A stretch of DNA of 64,000 nt from a virus, in the IMG/VR virus record IMGVR_UViG_3300030419_008098, positions 32,745-96,744 of that record; one strand, written 5' to 3'. Of this stretch, positions 1-8,195 are shown in pieces (position 1 is the stretch's first letter; the number at the start of each line of letters is the position of its first letter). The notes below the pieces were generated by a model. That model made no database searches and was not told the origin of the DNA. It saw only the letters and a program-made list of their open reading frames with translations. The position numbers and the translations under genes were made by a program.

Positions 1-241
1 TTCTATTTTTTAAAGCTTCAATATAAGAGCGTACATTAATTTCCCCTATCTCTCCGAGCTCAATGGGGTCTTCATTGAACCCCACCCGAGTCCCAATTAA
101 ACCTTCCGCTCTAGCAATGGAGCGCTCTAAGATAGATTCATCGTTGGTCGAAAGTAAACTGTTATCTTGCATGTATCGAGCAATAATAACTAAATTCTCA
201 ATAGCTGTTTTATCTTTATTGTCCATGCTTAATAACGCCAT
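1..241 (-). CDS. Unknown phage protein, 3' part off the left edge
   Basis: An open reading frame runs on the minus strand from ATG at 241 to the window edge with no stop, giving the first 80 residues. A strong ribosome binding site (GGAGGA) sits 7 bases before this ATG and decides the start; another ATG at 226 is possible. The visible part is soluble and mixed alpha/beta, with no recognised motif. It overlaps the end of the VWA-domain gene upstream by 26 bases, so the two are probably translated together. Function is unknown. The conserved-looking Gly-Thr-Arg-Val-Gly-Phe segment may help a database search. Confidence 0.7.
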   Translation of the reverse strand, partial: MALLSMDNKDKTAIENLVIIARYMQDNSLLSTNDESILERSIARAEGLIGTRVGFNEDPIELGEIGEINVRSYIEALKNR

Positions 242-1892
242 CAGTTAATCCTCCGGCAGCTTTATTTAAATCTAATCCCACCCTTTTAGAGGCGTTAAAT
301 AATAACTTCAGATAATACAAAGGCTCTCCATGATCGTTAACATGATAAACATCGCTAAATACAATACCATCTTTATTATCGATGTGGTGTTTGTTCTCTT
401 GCCAATAGTATTTTTTTAAATTGTGATTTTCGAGGTAACCTTTTCCCTGCCACGAGTTTTCCACGAACTCTTTAAAAGACTTCGCAAAAGTACGACCCCG
501 GTCAACTTGAAGCATAATACCTCGATAGAGACCCGTATGCTTATCTAGGACGCCTTTCAGTTGATTAAGGTCGGCTAGGTATTCATCTTCGGGAAAGCGG
601 TTGAAATTAGGCAAATGGTATGACGGTTGAGCCTCGTCTTGAAAGACTAAAGCTAGTACATTGTCTTTACTAGCGGCATCTTTAAAAAATTGCAAGGTAC
701 GCTCTCCATTACCGTCAACAATGGTTACTCGTCTCTCATAAAGAGATTCATCATTATTGTAATAAGGAAGAAGCGCATCCTTTAGGAGAGTGTCTTTCAT
801 TACCTCTAGTTGCTTTCGTGTATTAAGAATGCTCCCACTACCGTCCACATGCATCATAATATGCAGGGCTCCATTGGCAGGCAGATGTTTAAAATAATCC
901 CCTCCTTTGCCGGCGTGGCTATAACCCCCTGCGCCTCTGCCGTCTCTCAAGCCTAGCCTATCTTGAGCCAGCGAAGTGGTAATCCCCGCAACTCCCCCCG
1001 CGCCGGCTCCCCCAACTAAACCGCCTACCCCGCCAGACGGAGAAAGAGAATATCCTTTAGTCCCTACACCACCTAAAGCAGGAACCGCCTTCCCGTTTAA
1101 AAGAGCCTCCCCAATTCCAGCTCCCAACCCAGCACTGCCGGCCCCCGCTCCTAAAGCGGGGGAGCCCACACCAGCTCCTATGCCGTGGCTGGGGTAATTA
1201 TAGGCATATAAATCCCCTTTTTTAGTTTTCCCCTCACCTAAAATAGAAGAATCGTCGTCGGGTTTATAATCAAAATCTCCCGCTTTCTCTTTAGCTAAGG
1301 TCAAATTTAACCCATCTTCTTTTTCTAGGCCATAATTTTCATCTTTAAGATCTTCTTCCTGAGCGGCAGTCTTTATAGCAGCTTCCATAGCCGCAATGTC
1401 TACCACCCCCTCAAAGTCTTTTCCAGATTTGTTATGAATAACATCGCTCCCATCGTGGCCGCCATGTAAAGCGACAGTAGGATCACCATGTAAACCATGG
1501 CCACTACGATGCCCAATACTCGTTTTAGTTTCAAAGCCCCCTTTTGTTAAATGATTATTTCCTCTCAATACCACCGCGTCAGAATTGTCTACTACAGCCA
1601 CTCCATGATCGTCTAGTACGAGAACATCGGCGTGGTTATCCAGTACGACACCCACTCCCCGATCTATACCCACCTCCCGCTCCAGTGCTAAAGCGGGTGC
1701 ACGTCTATCAATATAAATAAATTCTTTTTCAGTTGGAGCTATAACCAGCTCTTCCGTGTTATTTGTGTCGCCCTGAGTTATCTGCGTCTCCTCGGCACGG
1801 TTTCCGAGCACCAATAAAATAAACAAAAAGGCGCAGAGATATCCCGCGATAAGATTGAATAACAAAAACCTTTTGAGTTTATTCTTTTTCAT
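216..1892 (-). CDS. Membrane-anchored protein with a VWA (MIDAS) domain
   Basis: 558 residues. There is a single N-terminal membrane segment at about residues 8-30. A low-complexity middle follows: Asp/His-rich repeats at about 80-150 and a Gly/Ala-rich linker at about 236-305. The C-terminal domain starts near 340 and contains the sequence VDGSGSI, in which D350, S352 and S354 form the DxSxS metal-ion-dependent adhesion motif of von Willebrand A domains. VWA domains bind protein partners through a divalent metal; which partner is unknown. The protein probably sits in the inner membrane or is virion associated. It overlaps the next upstream gene by 14 bases. The MIDAS assignment rests on the motif and its hydrophobic beta-strand context only. 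Confidence 0.75.
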   Translation of the reverse strand: MKKNKLKRFLLFNLIAGYLCAFLFILLVLGNRAEETQITQGDTNNTEELVIAPTEKEFIYIDRRAPALALEREVGIDRGVGVVLDNHADVLVLDDHGVAVVDNSDAVVLRGNNHLTKGGFETKTSIGHRSGHGLHGDPTVALHGGHDGSDVIHNKSGKDFEGVVDIAAMEAAIKTAAQEEDLKDENYGLEKEDGLNLTLAKEKAGDFDYKPDDDSSILGEGKTKKGDLYAYNYPSHGIGAGVGSPALGAGAGSAGLGAGIGEALLNGKAVPALGGVGTKGYSLSPSGGVGGLVGGAGAGGVAGITTSLAQDRLGLRDGRGAGGYSHAGKGGDYFKHLPANGALHIMMHVDGSGSILNTRKQLEVMKDTLLKDALLPYYNNDESLYERRVTIVDGNGERTLQFFKDAASKDNVLALVFQDEAQPSYHLPNFNRFPEDEYLADLNQLKGVLDKHTGLYRGIMLQVDRGRTFAKSFKEFVENSWQGKGYLENHNLKKYYWQENKHHIDNKDGIVFSDVYHVNDHGEPLYYLKLLFNASKRVGLDLNKAAGGLTDGVIKHGQ

Positions 1893-2397
1893 TCTTTTTC
1901 TTCTGAGCTTTTTTCCAGGCAGTGGGAGAGGGCCTATCCTTATCTCCCGGCTTCGCTGGTTTGTATTTTTTACCCATCTTCTTTTTCTTTTCTCTGATGT
2001 TATCCCATAGCCCTTTTTCCCCTTCGGATTCGTCCAGCTCGTTCTCTAAACCCTCTTCTCCTTCCGTAATATTAGTAACACTCTTTCCCGACCACATTTT
2101 ACAACTCCAATATCTAGCTTTAGTTTTCGGCCCTGGGTTGTCGCAGTTGTGGCGCGCTCTAAAACTTTTTCGGCGCTGGGGATCATCACGCTTTATTTCC
2201 ATATTAGGGTCACCAAAATTAACCTTCACCACATTTCCTTTTTCGTTTTTTACATAAACAGAGAACTTCTTAGGGCCTTTTGGAGTTCTGAAAGGTTTGT
2301 TTAATTTTTTACCGGCTTGCTCGGCGGCACCCCAGGCTTCATGGGAAACGGGCTCTTCCGTTCCATCATTAATTTTATCTGAAAAATCTAGTTCCAT
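1879..2397 (-). CDS. Conserved phage protein with a Cys-containing basic core
   Basis: 172 residues, highly charged. The central part (about residues 55-110) contains the segment KRDDPQRRKSFRARHNCDNP followed by a second Cys in YWSCKMW. I recognise this pattern from small proteins of marine T4-like phages, but no function is established to my knowledge. The C-terminus is Lys-rich and probably disordered. The two Cys with a nearby His could bind a metal. It is the first gene of a pair with the VWA membrane protein, which it overlaps by 14 bases. It could be a virion core or scaffold-associated protein; that is a guess from neighbours. Confidence 0.65.
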   Translation of the reverse strand: MELDFSDKINDGTEEPVSHEAWGAAEQAGKKLNKPFRTPKGPKKFSVYVKNEKGNVVKVNFGDPNMEIKRDDPQRRKSFRARHNCDNPGPKTKARYWSCKMWSGKSVTNITEGEEGLENELDESEGEKGLWDNIREKKKKMGKKYKPAKPGDKDRPSPTAWKKAQKKKNEKE

Positions 2398-2413
2398 GGT
2401 AATATAATTTTAT

Positions 2414-2572
2414 TTACTTACACTTACAATTTCCCGAAAACGCACAATCTTCCGCAGAACAGTCAGTACAGCGACAAATTTTATCTCCATTACATTTGTG
2501 GGAAGGGTAATTGTGGGGAAGAGGGTAGCACCCTCCAATAAATACAGTTAGTAATAAGACGTATTTTTTCAT
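2414..2572 (-). CDS. Small Cys-rich lipoprotein (52 residues)
   Basis: This is a short gene missed by simple length cut-offs. It has a typical lipoprotein signal: KK followed by a hydrophobic stretch and the lipobox IGGC, so the mature protein starts at Cys15. The mature 38 residues hold seven more Cys (27, 33, 35, 38, 43, 49, 51), suggesting a compact disulfide-bonded or metal-binding knot in the periplasm or on the cell surface. A copy of the GTGTATAAT promoter-like motif lies 5 bases before the ATG. The signal region resembles that of the lipoprotein at 10504-10818 (both have GGCY followed by Pro-rich sequence). Possible roles are an outer spanin subunit or a superinfection-exclusion lipoprotein; neither is shown. 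Confidence 0.7.
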   Translation of the reverse strand: MKKYVLLLTVFIGGCYPLPHNYPSHKCNGDKICRCTDCSAEDCAFSGNCKCK

Positions 2573-2577
2573 AATTT

Positions 2578-2587
2578 ATTATACACG
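2578..2587 (-). promoter_or_regulatory. Promoter-like motif CGTGTATAAT
   Basis: A copy of the recurring (A)GTGTATAAT motif, ending 5 bases before the lipoprotein start. No -35 box is evident. It implies a leaderless or very short-leader transcript. Confidence 0.45.
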
Positions 2588-2589
2588 AG

Positions 2590-2901
2590 TTAATTCTTAA
2601 TATTATATATTACACTTAGTATAAAATCCAGATTAAAAGAATTAATAGAATCAATGTTTAAGTTGCCGCCTCGTGATGCAACCTTGAATCCTCTTTCATG
2701 TTCGGTAGGTTTGAGTAAGTAAGAAATGAAATCATGAGCCCCACGAGACTTTAACCACTTCCAGTAGAAACTCCGCGTGCCTAATTCACATTCTAATAAA
2801 ATATCCTCACAAACAAAAGTTTTAGCATATAAAGTCACATCTCTGAAACACGTGCTCTCACTGGGGGGAGCACAAAGAGGTGCCTCTATAATAAGGTTCA
2901 C
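2590..2901 (-). CDS. Hypothetical protein
   Basis: 103 residues, soluble, with four Cys (10, 18, 31, 38) in the first 40 residues. Nothing in it is recognised. Its start overlaps the stop of the upstream membrane/coiled-coil gene by four bases (ATGA), so the two are translationally coupled and may act together. The length and clean coupling argue that it is a real gene. Function is unknown. Confidence 0.65.
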   Translation of the reverse strand: MNLIIEAPLCAPPSESTCFRDVTLYAKTFVCEDILLECELGTRSFYWKWLKSRGAHDFISYLLKPTEHERGFKVASRGGNLNIDSINSFNLDFILSVIYNIKN

Positions 2902-3149
2902 CGCTTTTTAGATTTAACTGACTGAACTAAATCGTAAAGCTTACGAATATCGTTTCGCCGGTCTTCGAGACGTTTGTCCGTGGAAGCCCACCGTTCTCGA
3001 TCCCGCACCTCATTTTTTGCTAAAGTTACATTGATTTCATTAAGTAAACCATCCATTTCCGTTAAACGCCTATTTTCTCGTTTAAGAAAATAACCAATTA
3101 CCGAGATCGCTGTCCCGATTCCCATGAGCCAAAATTCACCATACTCCAT
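2898..3149 (-). CDS. Small inner-membrane protein with a coiled coil
   Basis: 83 residues: one N-terminal membrane segment (about residues 7-22, GIGTAISVIGYF) followed by a charged helical region predicted to coil (about 24-75). With an N-in topology this is the general layout of inner-membrane spanins or small phage tether proteins. It is coupled by ATGA to the following 103-residue gene. A related motif, TGTGTATATT, precedes the start. The spanin idea is weak, because the candidate outer partner (the Cys-rich lipoprotein) is two genes downstream and no endolysin is nearby. Confidence 0.65.
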   Translation of the reverse strand: MEYGEFWLMGIGTAISVIGYFLKRENRRLTEMDGLLNEINVTLAKNEVRDRERWASTDKRLEDRRNDIRKLYDLVQSVKSKKR

Positions 3150-3154
3150 ATTGG

Positions 3155-3164
3155 AATATACACA
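3155..3164 (-). promoter_or_regulatory. Degenerate promoter-like motif TGTGTATATT
   Basis: A weaker relative of the AGTGTATAAT motif, 5 bases upstream of the membrane/coiled-coil gene start. It follows directly on the Hsp20 terminator, so a fresh promoter is needed here. Confidence 0.3.
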
Positions 3165-3193
3165 AAAAAGGGCGCCAACCGAAGCTGGCGCCC
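3164..3193 (-). terminator. Rho-independent terminator after hsp20
   Basis: A perfect 8-bp GC-rich stem (GGGCGCCA / TGGCGCCC, at 3186-3193 and 3170-3177) with an 8-base loop is followed on the minus strand by a run of six T. It lies 27 bases downstream of the Hsp20 stop and separates the chaperone/replication operon from the membrane-protein genes. Confidence 0.85.
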
Positions 3194-3219
3194 TGCGTTC
3201 AGGAGGAGTGGGCGTAAAT

Positions 3220-3708
3220 TTATAAAATTTTAACCTTTTTAGGTGCCGTCGCTTCCTTTTTGGGAACGGAAATCAATAATATTCCATTATTAAATGAGGC
3301 TTCAATTTTTTTATAGTTAATATTTTTACCAAGTTTAAAAGAACGCTTAAAGGAAGAACGCTTTAATTCTTTACGGATATAGCGAGCATTTCTCTGCGTA
3401 TCATGACCTGTTTTAGCTGCACACGATCCGGAAATAGTAAGAACATTCTCTTCGAGGTCGACGGAAACATCTTCTTTTCCTAAACCCGGAATTTCCGCTT
3501 CAATGGTAATCTTATCCTCGTGATCAATTACATCCACCTTGGGGTAAGAGTTGTTCCCGAAAAACTCCACGCCAAATTCTTGGCTAAAGGTGGGGTACGC
3601 CTTACTTATGATATTATCGAATAAAGAGTCGAAGGGCGTAAGAAACTCTTCTCGATTATTGAATAGTTCGCGATTGAACTTTGATATTTGCTGTTTTGAT
3701 TGTGTCAT
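3220..3708 (-). CDS. Small heat-shock protein (Hsp20/alpha-crystallin family)
   Basis: 162 residues. The alpha-crystallin domain spans about residues 50-150: PKVDVIDHEDKITIEAEIPG opens it, with IPGLGKEDVSVDLEENVLTI in the core and a Phe-Asn-Asn-Gly-Ile-Leu strand near the end. An IxI-type tail (VKIL) is present in reduced form. Small Hsps are ATP-independent holdases that keep unfolded proteins soluble. Homologues are a hallmark of T4-like cyanophages and some pelagiphages, where they are thought to aid virion assembly. The gene has its own sigma-70-like promoter, an AAGGAG ribosome binding site 8 bases before the ATG and a strong terminator, so it can be expressed alone. Confidence 0.93.
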   Translation of the reverse strand: MTQSKQQISKFNRELFNNREEFLTPFDSLFDNIISKAYPTFSQEFGVEFFGNNSYPKVDVIDHEDKITIEAEIPGLGKEDVSVDLEENVLTISGSCAAKTGHDTQRNARYIRKELKRSSFKRSFKLGKNINYKKIEASFNNGILLISVPKKEATAPKKVKIL

Positions 3709-3774
3709 AATAACTCCTTTTAGATGTTAGTGAGCCTTTTAAGTGCTCAGGAAGCCTCTGTGAGTACTTCTGCT

Positions 3775-3805
3775 TATATAGTAACATAAAATCTATAAAA
3801 GTCAA
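3775..3805 (-). promoter_or_regulatory. Sigma-70-like promoter of hsp20
   Basis: The minus strand reads TTGACT, 16 bases, then TACTAT (overlapping TATATA). The -35 box overlaps the stop codon of the Nudix gene. The leader to the ATG is about 60 bases and carries AAGGAG. Confidence 0.55.
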
Positions 3806-4257
3806 GAATTTTTAATACGTAAAGTATCGCAATAAAAATTAATAACCTCTAAAATACCCGCATCCAGCGGCGAAAGAGAGGGAAGGGTCGAAATTTTAAA
3901 ATAATCTGCGGTAGTATGCTCTTCATCTAAGGTTGGTTTAAATAAAAAATTTAATTCATGGGCATACAAAATTAAACTGCGGTTAGGGCCGCTTACCTCT
4001 TTTATGTATTTTAAAGAATGAAGTGGAACTTCCAGACCAGTCTCCTCTCGTAGCTCACGCTGGCCGCATACCAAGGGGTTTTCCCCTTCTTCTATCGCCC
4101 CTGTAAAAGGAGACCAATAACCCCCAAAAACAACAGGATGGCCGCGATATTCTACACAACGTTTCCCTAAAAGAACAGCGTCTTTATAAAAAAGTAACAC
4201 TCCTGCCGCTCTAGATGTTGAAGGGGTCGGGTCGGTTCCAGTGGGGGCAACCTTCAT
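3802..4257 (-). CDS. Nudix hydrolase
   Basis: 151 residues. A complete Nudix box is present: G(x5)E(x7)REL(x)EE(x)G, running from GAIEEGE to RELREETGLEV. Nudix enzymes cleave nucleoside diphosphates linked to another group (dNTPs, ADP-ribose, NADH, Ap4A, capped RNA) using a divalent metal held by the box glutamates. The substrate cannot be told from sequence. The phage context (nucleotide metabolism, NAD synthetase elsewhere) allows house-cleaning or NAD-related roles. Its start lies 47 bases inside the end of the upstream nuclease gene, and the fold begins right after the start, so a shorter form is unlikely. Confidence 0.9.
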   Translation of the reverse strand: MKVAPTGTDPTPSTSRAAGVLLFYKDAVLLGKRCVEYRGHPVVFGGYWSPFTGAIEEGENPLVCGQRELREETGLEVPLHSLKYIKEVSGPNRSLILYAHELNFLFKPTLDEEHTTADYFKISTLPSLSPLDAGILEVINFYCDTLRIKNS

Positions 4258-5293
4258 AATATCTTTCCTCTATTGTCTCACCCTTCTCTGCGTTGGGGTG
4301 AAGTTCCTCTTTGTCTTCTGTAAAAACACTCCGTTTCACTTTACCGTCTTTGTTTAGTAATACATAATAGGTGGAAGGTTTGCGATAAGCGCAAATATAG
4401 GCAGGGATAGGGTTCCCCTCTTTATCTAGGACAGGTTTTCCTCTATACATTTTATGGCCATCCTTTCCGCACATCAAAGGACCCCCAAAGGTTCCGTCAG
4501 CAGGGTACTTTCCTCTAGCGGCTAAGTTAAGAACAGCCTCTTTTTCGGAAAAGGAATCTATAAATACTTGGACTTCGGTTAAATAGTGCTCGAAGCCTTC
4601 TAGTTCGGCCTCGGAAACCGCTTCCATGCGGACAATACCGGAACCAGGCTTACCAAAAAGGTCTTCAGTTAAGTCAAATTTAAGGAAAACAAATTCAGAT
4701 TGACGCTTGAGATATTCCGGGTAAAGATGTTTGACAGCTAAAGAATACATTAAGTTTTGTAAATTATCCGTTAATTCATTTCCTTTAAAAACCCGCTTAC
4801 TGCTTTTGAAATCTCGAATTATAGCTTTCTTTTTGCGGGAATACAGAAAAAGTTTATCAATGAAGCCTCGAATAGAATATTTTTTACCATCTTCGTCTAT
4901 TACAATATTGAACTCTTCTTCCGAAATTCCTTGGGCCGGCTTCTCTTTTGTGTCTCCGTAAAAATCATAATGCAAACCATTGACAATCATCTTGTCAATA
5001 AGAGCCAAGTTCTCTTTGTCATCCACTTCTAGCTTGCGAGAATAGATGTCCACTAATCTCCCTACAGCCTTACTAGCCCACACTGTACCCCCTTTAAGAA
5101 TCTTTTTATAATGATGGTGGTGGCGAGGGTTACCCAAGCATTCAAAAACCAAATGACATACGCTCCCCCTCGAAGCCCCATCATTGGAGCGATCTGGCAT
5201 TTTAAGCTTATACTTGCACCAATAGATCCAAGAGCAATCTTTAGCCGTTTTTATCCGGCTCGCGGAAAGCGGAGTGAGGTTACTCATCTCCAA
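4211..5293 (-). CDS. RecB/Cas4-like PD-(D/E)XK nuclease with probable Fe-S cluster
   Basis: 360 residues. The N-terminus has the entry motif SASRIKTAKDCSWIYWCKYK. The nuclease core is at about residues 135-165, with Gly-Phe-Ile-Asp and then IIRDFKSSKR (D...DxK). Three further Cys contexts near the C-terminus (MCGKDG, ICAYRK, GCPHW) together with the N-terminal Cys fit the four-Cys iron-sulfur staple of Cas4/AddB-type exonucleases. The role is probably DNA end processing in recombination-dependent replication. It sits directly after primase with a 14-base overlap and ahead of Nudix. There are no CRISPR genes nearby, so a phage recombination role is preferred over CRISPR adaptation. Confidence 0.85.
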   Translation of the reverse strand: MEMSNLTPLSASRIKTAKDCSWIYWCKYKLKMPDRSNDGASRGSVCHLVFECLGNPRHHHHYKKILKGGTVWASKAVGRLVDIYSRKLEVDDKENLALIDKMIVNGLHYDFYGDTKEKPAQGISEEEFNIVIDEDGKKYSIRGFIDKLFLYSRKKKAIIRDFKSSKRVFKGNELTDNLQNLMYSLAVKHLYPEYLKRQSEFVFLKFDLTEDLFGKPGSGIVRMEAVSEAELEGFEHYLTEVQVFIDSFSEKEAVLNLAARGKYPADGTFGGPLMCGKDGHKMYRGKPVLDKEGNPIPAYICAYRKPSTYYVLLNKDGKVKRSVFTEDKEELHPNAEKGETIEERYYEGCPHWNRPDPFNI

Positions 5294-6329
5294 AGGCCGC
5301 TAATAATTTACGGTTTTTAATAAGCTTTTTTGAGAGTTGGCGGTTCTGGACAAGGGATTTAGAGTGCTCTAAAACCTTTTTGTAATGAGTTGAAGGATCT
5401 AGATCCTCTACCTTAGTTATCCATTTTTCAAAATTTTTTGAATCCATGTCCCCAAAATCATTACACATTGGCAGGCAAATAAACAATTTCTGATAATCAA
5501 AAAAGGATAATAATTTAAGATAACTTTTAAGAGAGCCAGTTAATCCCCTGTTTTCATTACTCTCAGAGTCATTATTGAAAGATAAAATGATTTTAGAAGG
5601 ATTAAACTGCACTAAGACCGAAATAAGGGCTGGACTTATATCCAAACCAAAACTAACCAGGACATTATAATGCCCTTGTTGATGAAAAGCCAAGAGGTCT
5701 CCAATGCTCTCCACCAAAATAACATAATCCGCCTCCTCTAAGGAGGATAGAAAAAAGGGATTTACATACGCAGGATAGACCCAGTGAGACTTACGACCCA
5801 CATGCTTCCATTTGGGGCGATTGGGTTTATTGAGCATGTCTCTCCCCGAGTACCCATGAATCTGCTCAAATTCATTATAAATAGGAAACACTAACCGTTG
5901 ATACATTCGACCTTGCGTGGCTAGACCGCACTTTAACTTTTTTAACACGGGATCATCTATCCCTCTGTCATTATAAAACCGATAATGAGGTAAAAGTTTT
6001 TTTAAAGAATCCTCGGGGTATATTTCTTCCATTTGTAGTTTCTTGGGAGGGGGAGCTGTCTGCTTGGTCAAGTTTAGAAACTTTTTAGTGTCAACTAATT
6101 TTTTAAATTCGTCGCTATCCTTCCCTAGGGATTTTTCCACTAACCTCTCAAACTTAAGGGGAGGAGTGTTGCTTACAAAATCCCGCCACACCCCAGTATC
6201 TTTATAAATTTGAAGAGCCGTCTGGTTGTCCCCGTTCCTAAAAACAGCACTCGTCTGCCAATAGGAACCTCGATCATGTAATTTATACCCCAAAGAAGTT
6301 AAAACGTCATATATTTCCTGCGTGTTCAC
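5280..6329 (-). CDS. DNA primase, TOPRIM type (T4 gp61/DnaG-like)
   Basis: 349 residues. The TOPRIM core begins around residue 190 (VILVESIGDLLAF, catalytic Glu) and continues through KIILSFNND (variant of the DxD strand) to NDFGDMD. Primases make RNA primers for lagging-strand synthesis and work with the replicative helicase. Here the start overlaps the helicase stop by four bases (ATGA), as expected for a primosome pair. The N-terminal region lacks the Cys/His zinc ribbon usual in DnaG and gp61, so template recognition may differ. An RNA-ligating or nuclease TOPRIM protein is possible, but the neighbourhood makes primase much more likely. Confidence 0.85.
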   Translation of the reverse strand: MNTQEIYDVLTSLGYKLHDRGSYWQTSAVFRNGDNQTALQIYKDTGVWRDFVSNTPPLKFERLVEKSLGKDSDEFKKLVDTKKFLNLTKQTAPPPKKLQMEEIYPEDSLKKLLPHYRFYNDRGIDDPVLKKLKCGLATQGRMYQRLVFPIYNEFEQIHGYSGRDMLNKPNRPKWKHVGRKSHWVYPAYVNPFFLSSLEEADYVILVESIGDLLAFHQQGHYNVLVSFGLDISPALISVLVQFNPSKIILSFNNDSESNENRGLTGSLKSYLKLLSFFDYQKLFICLPMCNDFGDMDSKNFEKWITKVEDLDPSTHYKKVLEHSKSLVQNRQLSKKLIKNRKLLAAFGDE

Positions 6330-7852
6330 AAATCTACCCCTTCATCTTCACCATCTTCCTCGGCCTGACCCCCAAGGCTCATAGCCTCCACTTGATCCTG
6401 AAGGTCACCGACTTCTACAATGCTGAAATTATCCATTTCAAGATTGATGTGGTTCATCACTTTAGAGCCATCATCCTTTTCGACATAACCTAAAGCCCTC
6501 TGCACATTAGTCCCTAAATGGCGGCATTTAAATTTTTCTAAAACACAATTCCCAAATTGAGCATTCTCTTCTTGGATTTCTTCGGCAACCTTAACGCGCA
6601 AATGAAACATGTGGGAACAGTATTGAATAATTCTATCTGAAAGGGAAACAATGCTTTCATCGTTAAGGATGTTTTCCGGTCTACGATTAGTGACCACGCC
6701 AGACCTATTGCTTTGCACACTCGTAATCATAGAAATAACTGGAGTAGGTTTTCCGTTCTCATCTTCCCCTTGTATTTCTTTGGTGATTAGGTTTTTAAAA
6801 GAAGTAACTAAATCCCCCACTACCTCCCACTCGTTACTGTTTTTCCCTCGCATCGAACTGGTCGTCTTAATGTAATCAAAGCTAAAAATCATAGGATTGT
6901 TGCGTTTAACTTTAGAATAATAAAAACGCCTTAGAATATTAAGCATAGAGGGTACATCCATCCCCGCCACACTATAATAATAGAGCTTCATCTTTTTGAT
7001 TTTAGGCCAAAGATTACGAATTTTATCGACGCAGTCTTGGTTTTGTCGCCACGTTCCATGTTGGATCATGGTAAGAGGCACTCCAGTTAAAGCCGCACAC
7101 TGACGCCATACAAGTTCTTCTTGACTCATTTCTCCATTATCAAAATGAAGAATGGGGATATTGTCATATTTAAGTGCAGCCTTACTGACGAAATCCAGGC
7201 AAAAAGTGGTTTTACCGACACCAGAACGAGCCACTATCACACTTATATTGCCGGGCAAAAGCAAAGAACCGTAAAGTTCATTGATGCGAGGGTGGGGCCC
7301 CATGATGCCAAATTCCTCAACCGGGTTATTCCCTCGGTCTTCCACCAGAAACTCCATGTCTTCATAAATATTCTCGGGGGAACTGCTATCGACAGAGTAG
7401 CTTTCTAAAGAGTCATGAAAAATAGAATCCGCCGCTCCAATAATCTCATCATGAGTAGAAGAAGAGTCCAAGGAGAGCATTTTCTTGCAGACTCCTTGGC
7501 CAGCAGCCCAAACCTTGCGTAGCAAAGTAACTCTACCAAGAGATTTAACGGCAGTTATAACTCCGGATTTATTAATTTTTCGCATTCCCAACTTCTGTAT
7601 AAAATTGGTAATGTCTAATTGATCCTCAAAGGTAATATTTAAATCAATTATTCTTTGGGCTAAAATAATTTCATCAATTTCCTCGCCTCTGTCCAACGCC
7701 ATCTTTAAAACTTTAAAAATGGTTTGGTTAACCTGACTACTCTCAGTATAAAAATCTTTTTCAGAAATATACGGAGCCACCTCAGCATAAACAGAGGGGA
7801 TTTTAATTAAGCCAGCGAGCACATGTTGCTCTAGTTCATATGAGTATATCAT
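6326..7852 (-). CDS. Replicative DNA helicase (DnaB/T4 gp41-like)
   Basis: 508 residues. The N-terminal DnaB helical domain (LEQHVLAGLIKIPSVYAEVA, about 6-110) is followed by a linker and the RecA-type motor. Walker A is VARSGVGKTTF (about 210-220), the Walker B-like strand is MIFSFDYIK, and motif H4 is MITSVQSNRSG. It unwinds the fork as a hexamer and recruits primase, the next gene. The C-terminus is acidic. Nothing suggests truncation. The 42-base gap to the upstream 88-residue gene holds no clear promoter. Confidence 0.93.
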   Translation of the reverse strand: MIYSYELEQHVLAGLIKIPSVYAEVAPYISEKDFYTESSQVNQTIFKVLKMALDRGEEIDEIILAQRIIDLNITFEDQLDITNFIQKLGMRKINKSGVITAVKSLGRVTLLRKVWAAGQGVCKKMLSLDSSSTHDEIIGAADSIFHDSLESYSVDSSSPENIYEDMEFLVEDRGNNPVEEFGIMGPHPRINELYGSLLLPGNISVIVARSGVGKTTFCLDFVSKAALKYDNIPILHFDNGEMSQEELVWRQCAALTGVPLTMIQHGTWRQNQDCVDKIRNLWPKIKKMKLYYYSVAGMDVPSMLNILRRFYYSKVKRNNPMIFSFDYIKTTSSMRGKNSNEWEVVGDLVTSFKNLITKEIQGEDENGKPTPVISMITSVQSNRSGVVTNRRPENILNDESIVSLSDRIIQYCSHMFHLRVKVAEEIQEENAQFGNCVLEKFKCRHLGTNVQRALGYVEKDDGSKVMNHINLEMDNFSIVEVGDLQDQVEAMSLGGQAEEDGEDEGVDL

Positions 7853-7893
7853 CGTCTAATTCTACCACAGACGACGGGGATTGTCAATAACTT

Positions 7894-8160
7894 TTATTCG
7901 TCTACTTGACCGAAGCTTGTATCAATATCGGTTTGGGTCGCTTGCTTTAAATATTCCTCCATAGCTTTGCGTAATCCCATCTCGATAAGTTGGCTTTCGG
8001 TCTTAGAATAAATCATCGGAGTACCATCCTGCCCCGCAAAAATCAACAGAAACCCCTTCCCTGCGTCACCGTTGCCGGAAAAATTATAGAGTTGCTCTAG
8101 TGTATTCTCCGGAAGATGAAAATTAGGAATATTTTCTGGGTCTAAATTGAAGTCGTCCAT
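7894..8160 (-). CDS. Small hypothetical protein of the replication operon
   Basis: 88 residues, acidic and soluble, with no recognised domain. It lies between the endonuclease and helicase genes and is preceded by the best copy of the AGTGTATAAT motif plus a TGGACA box 17 bases further up, so it probably heads a transcript covering helicase, primase and nuclease. A helicase loader or accessory role is conceivable from position alone. Confidence 0.65.
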   Translation of the reverse strand: MDDFNLDPENIPNFHLPENTLEQLYNFSGNGDAGKGFLLIFAGQDGTPMIYSKTESQLIEMGLRKAMEEYLKQATQTDIDTSFGQVDE

Positions 8161-8165
8161 GTTTT

Positions 8166-8175
8166 ATTATACACT
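8166..8175 (-). promoter_or_regulatory. Promoter with motif AGTGTATAAT
   Basis: An exact copy of the recurring motif, 5 bases before the start of the 88-residue gene. Here a -35-like TGGACA is present at a 17-base spacing from TATAAT, so host sigma-70 could also use it. Confidence 0.55.
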
Positions 8176-8195
8176 TTATATATCGGTTTGTCCAC

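Noticed and set aside
976-1197. Pro-rich plus-strand ORF
   Set aside because: It is the mirror of the Gly/Ala-rich linker of the VWA protein and has no ribosome binding site.
1922-2257. Phe/Ser-rich plus-strand ORF
   Set aside because: It is the antisense of the Lys/Glu-rich conserved protein on the minus strand; the composition is explained by that.
4211-5293. Cas4 as part of a CRISPR adaptation system
   Set aside because: There is no cas1, cas2 or array in the window, and the gene sits inside the replication operon.
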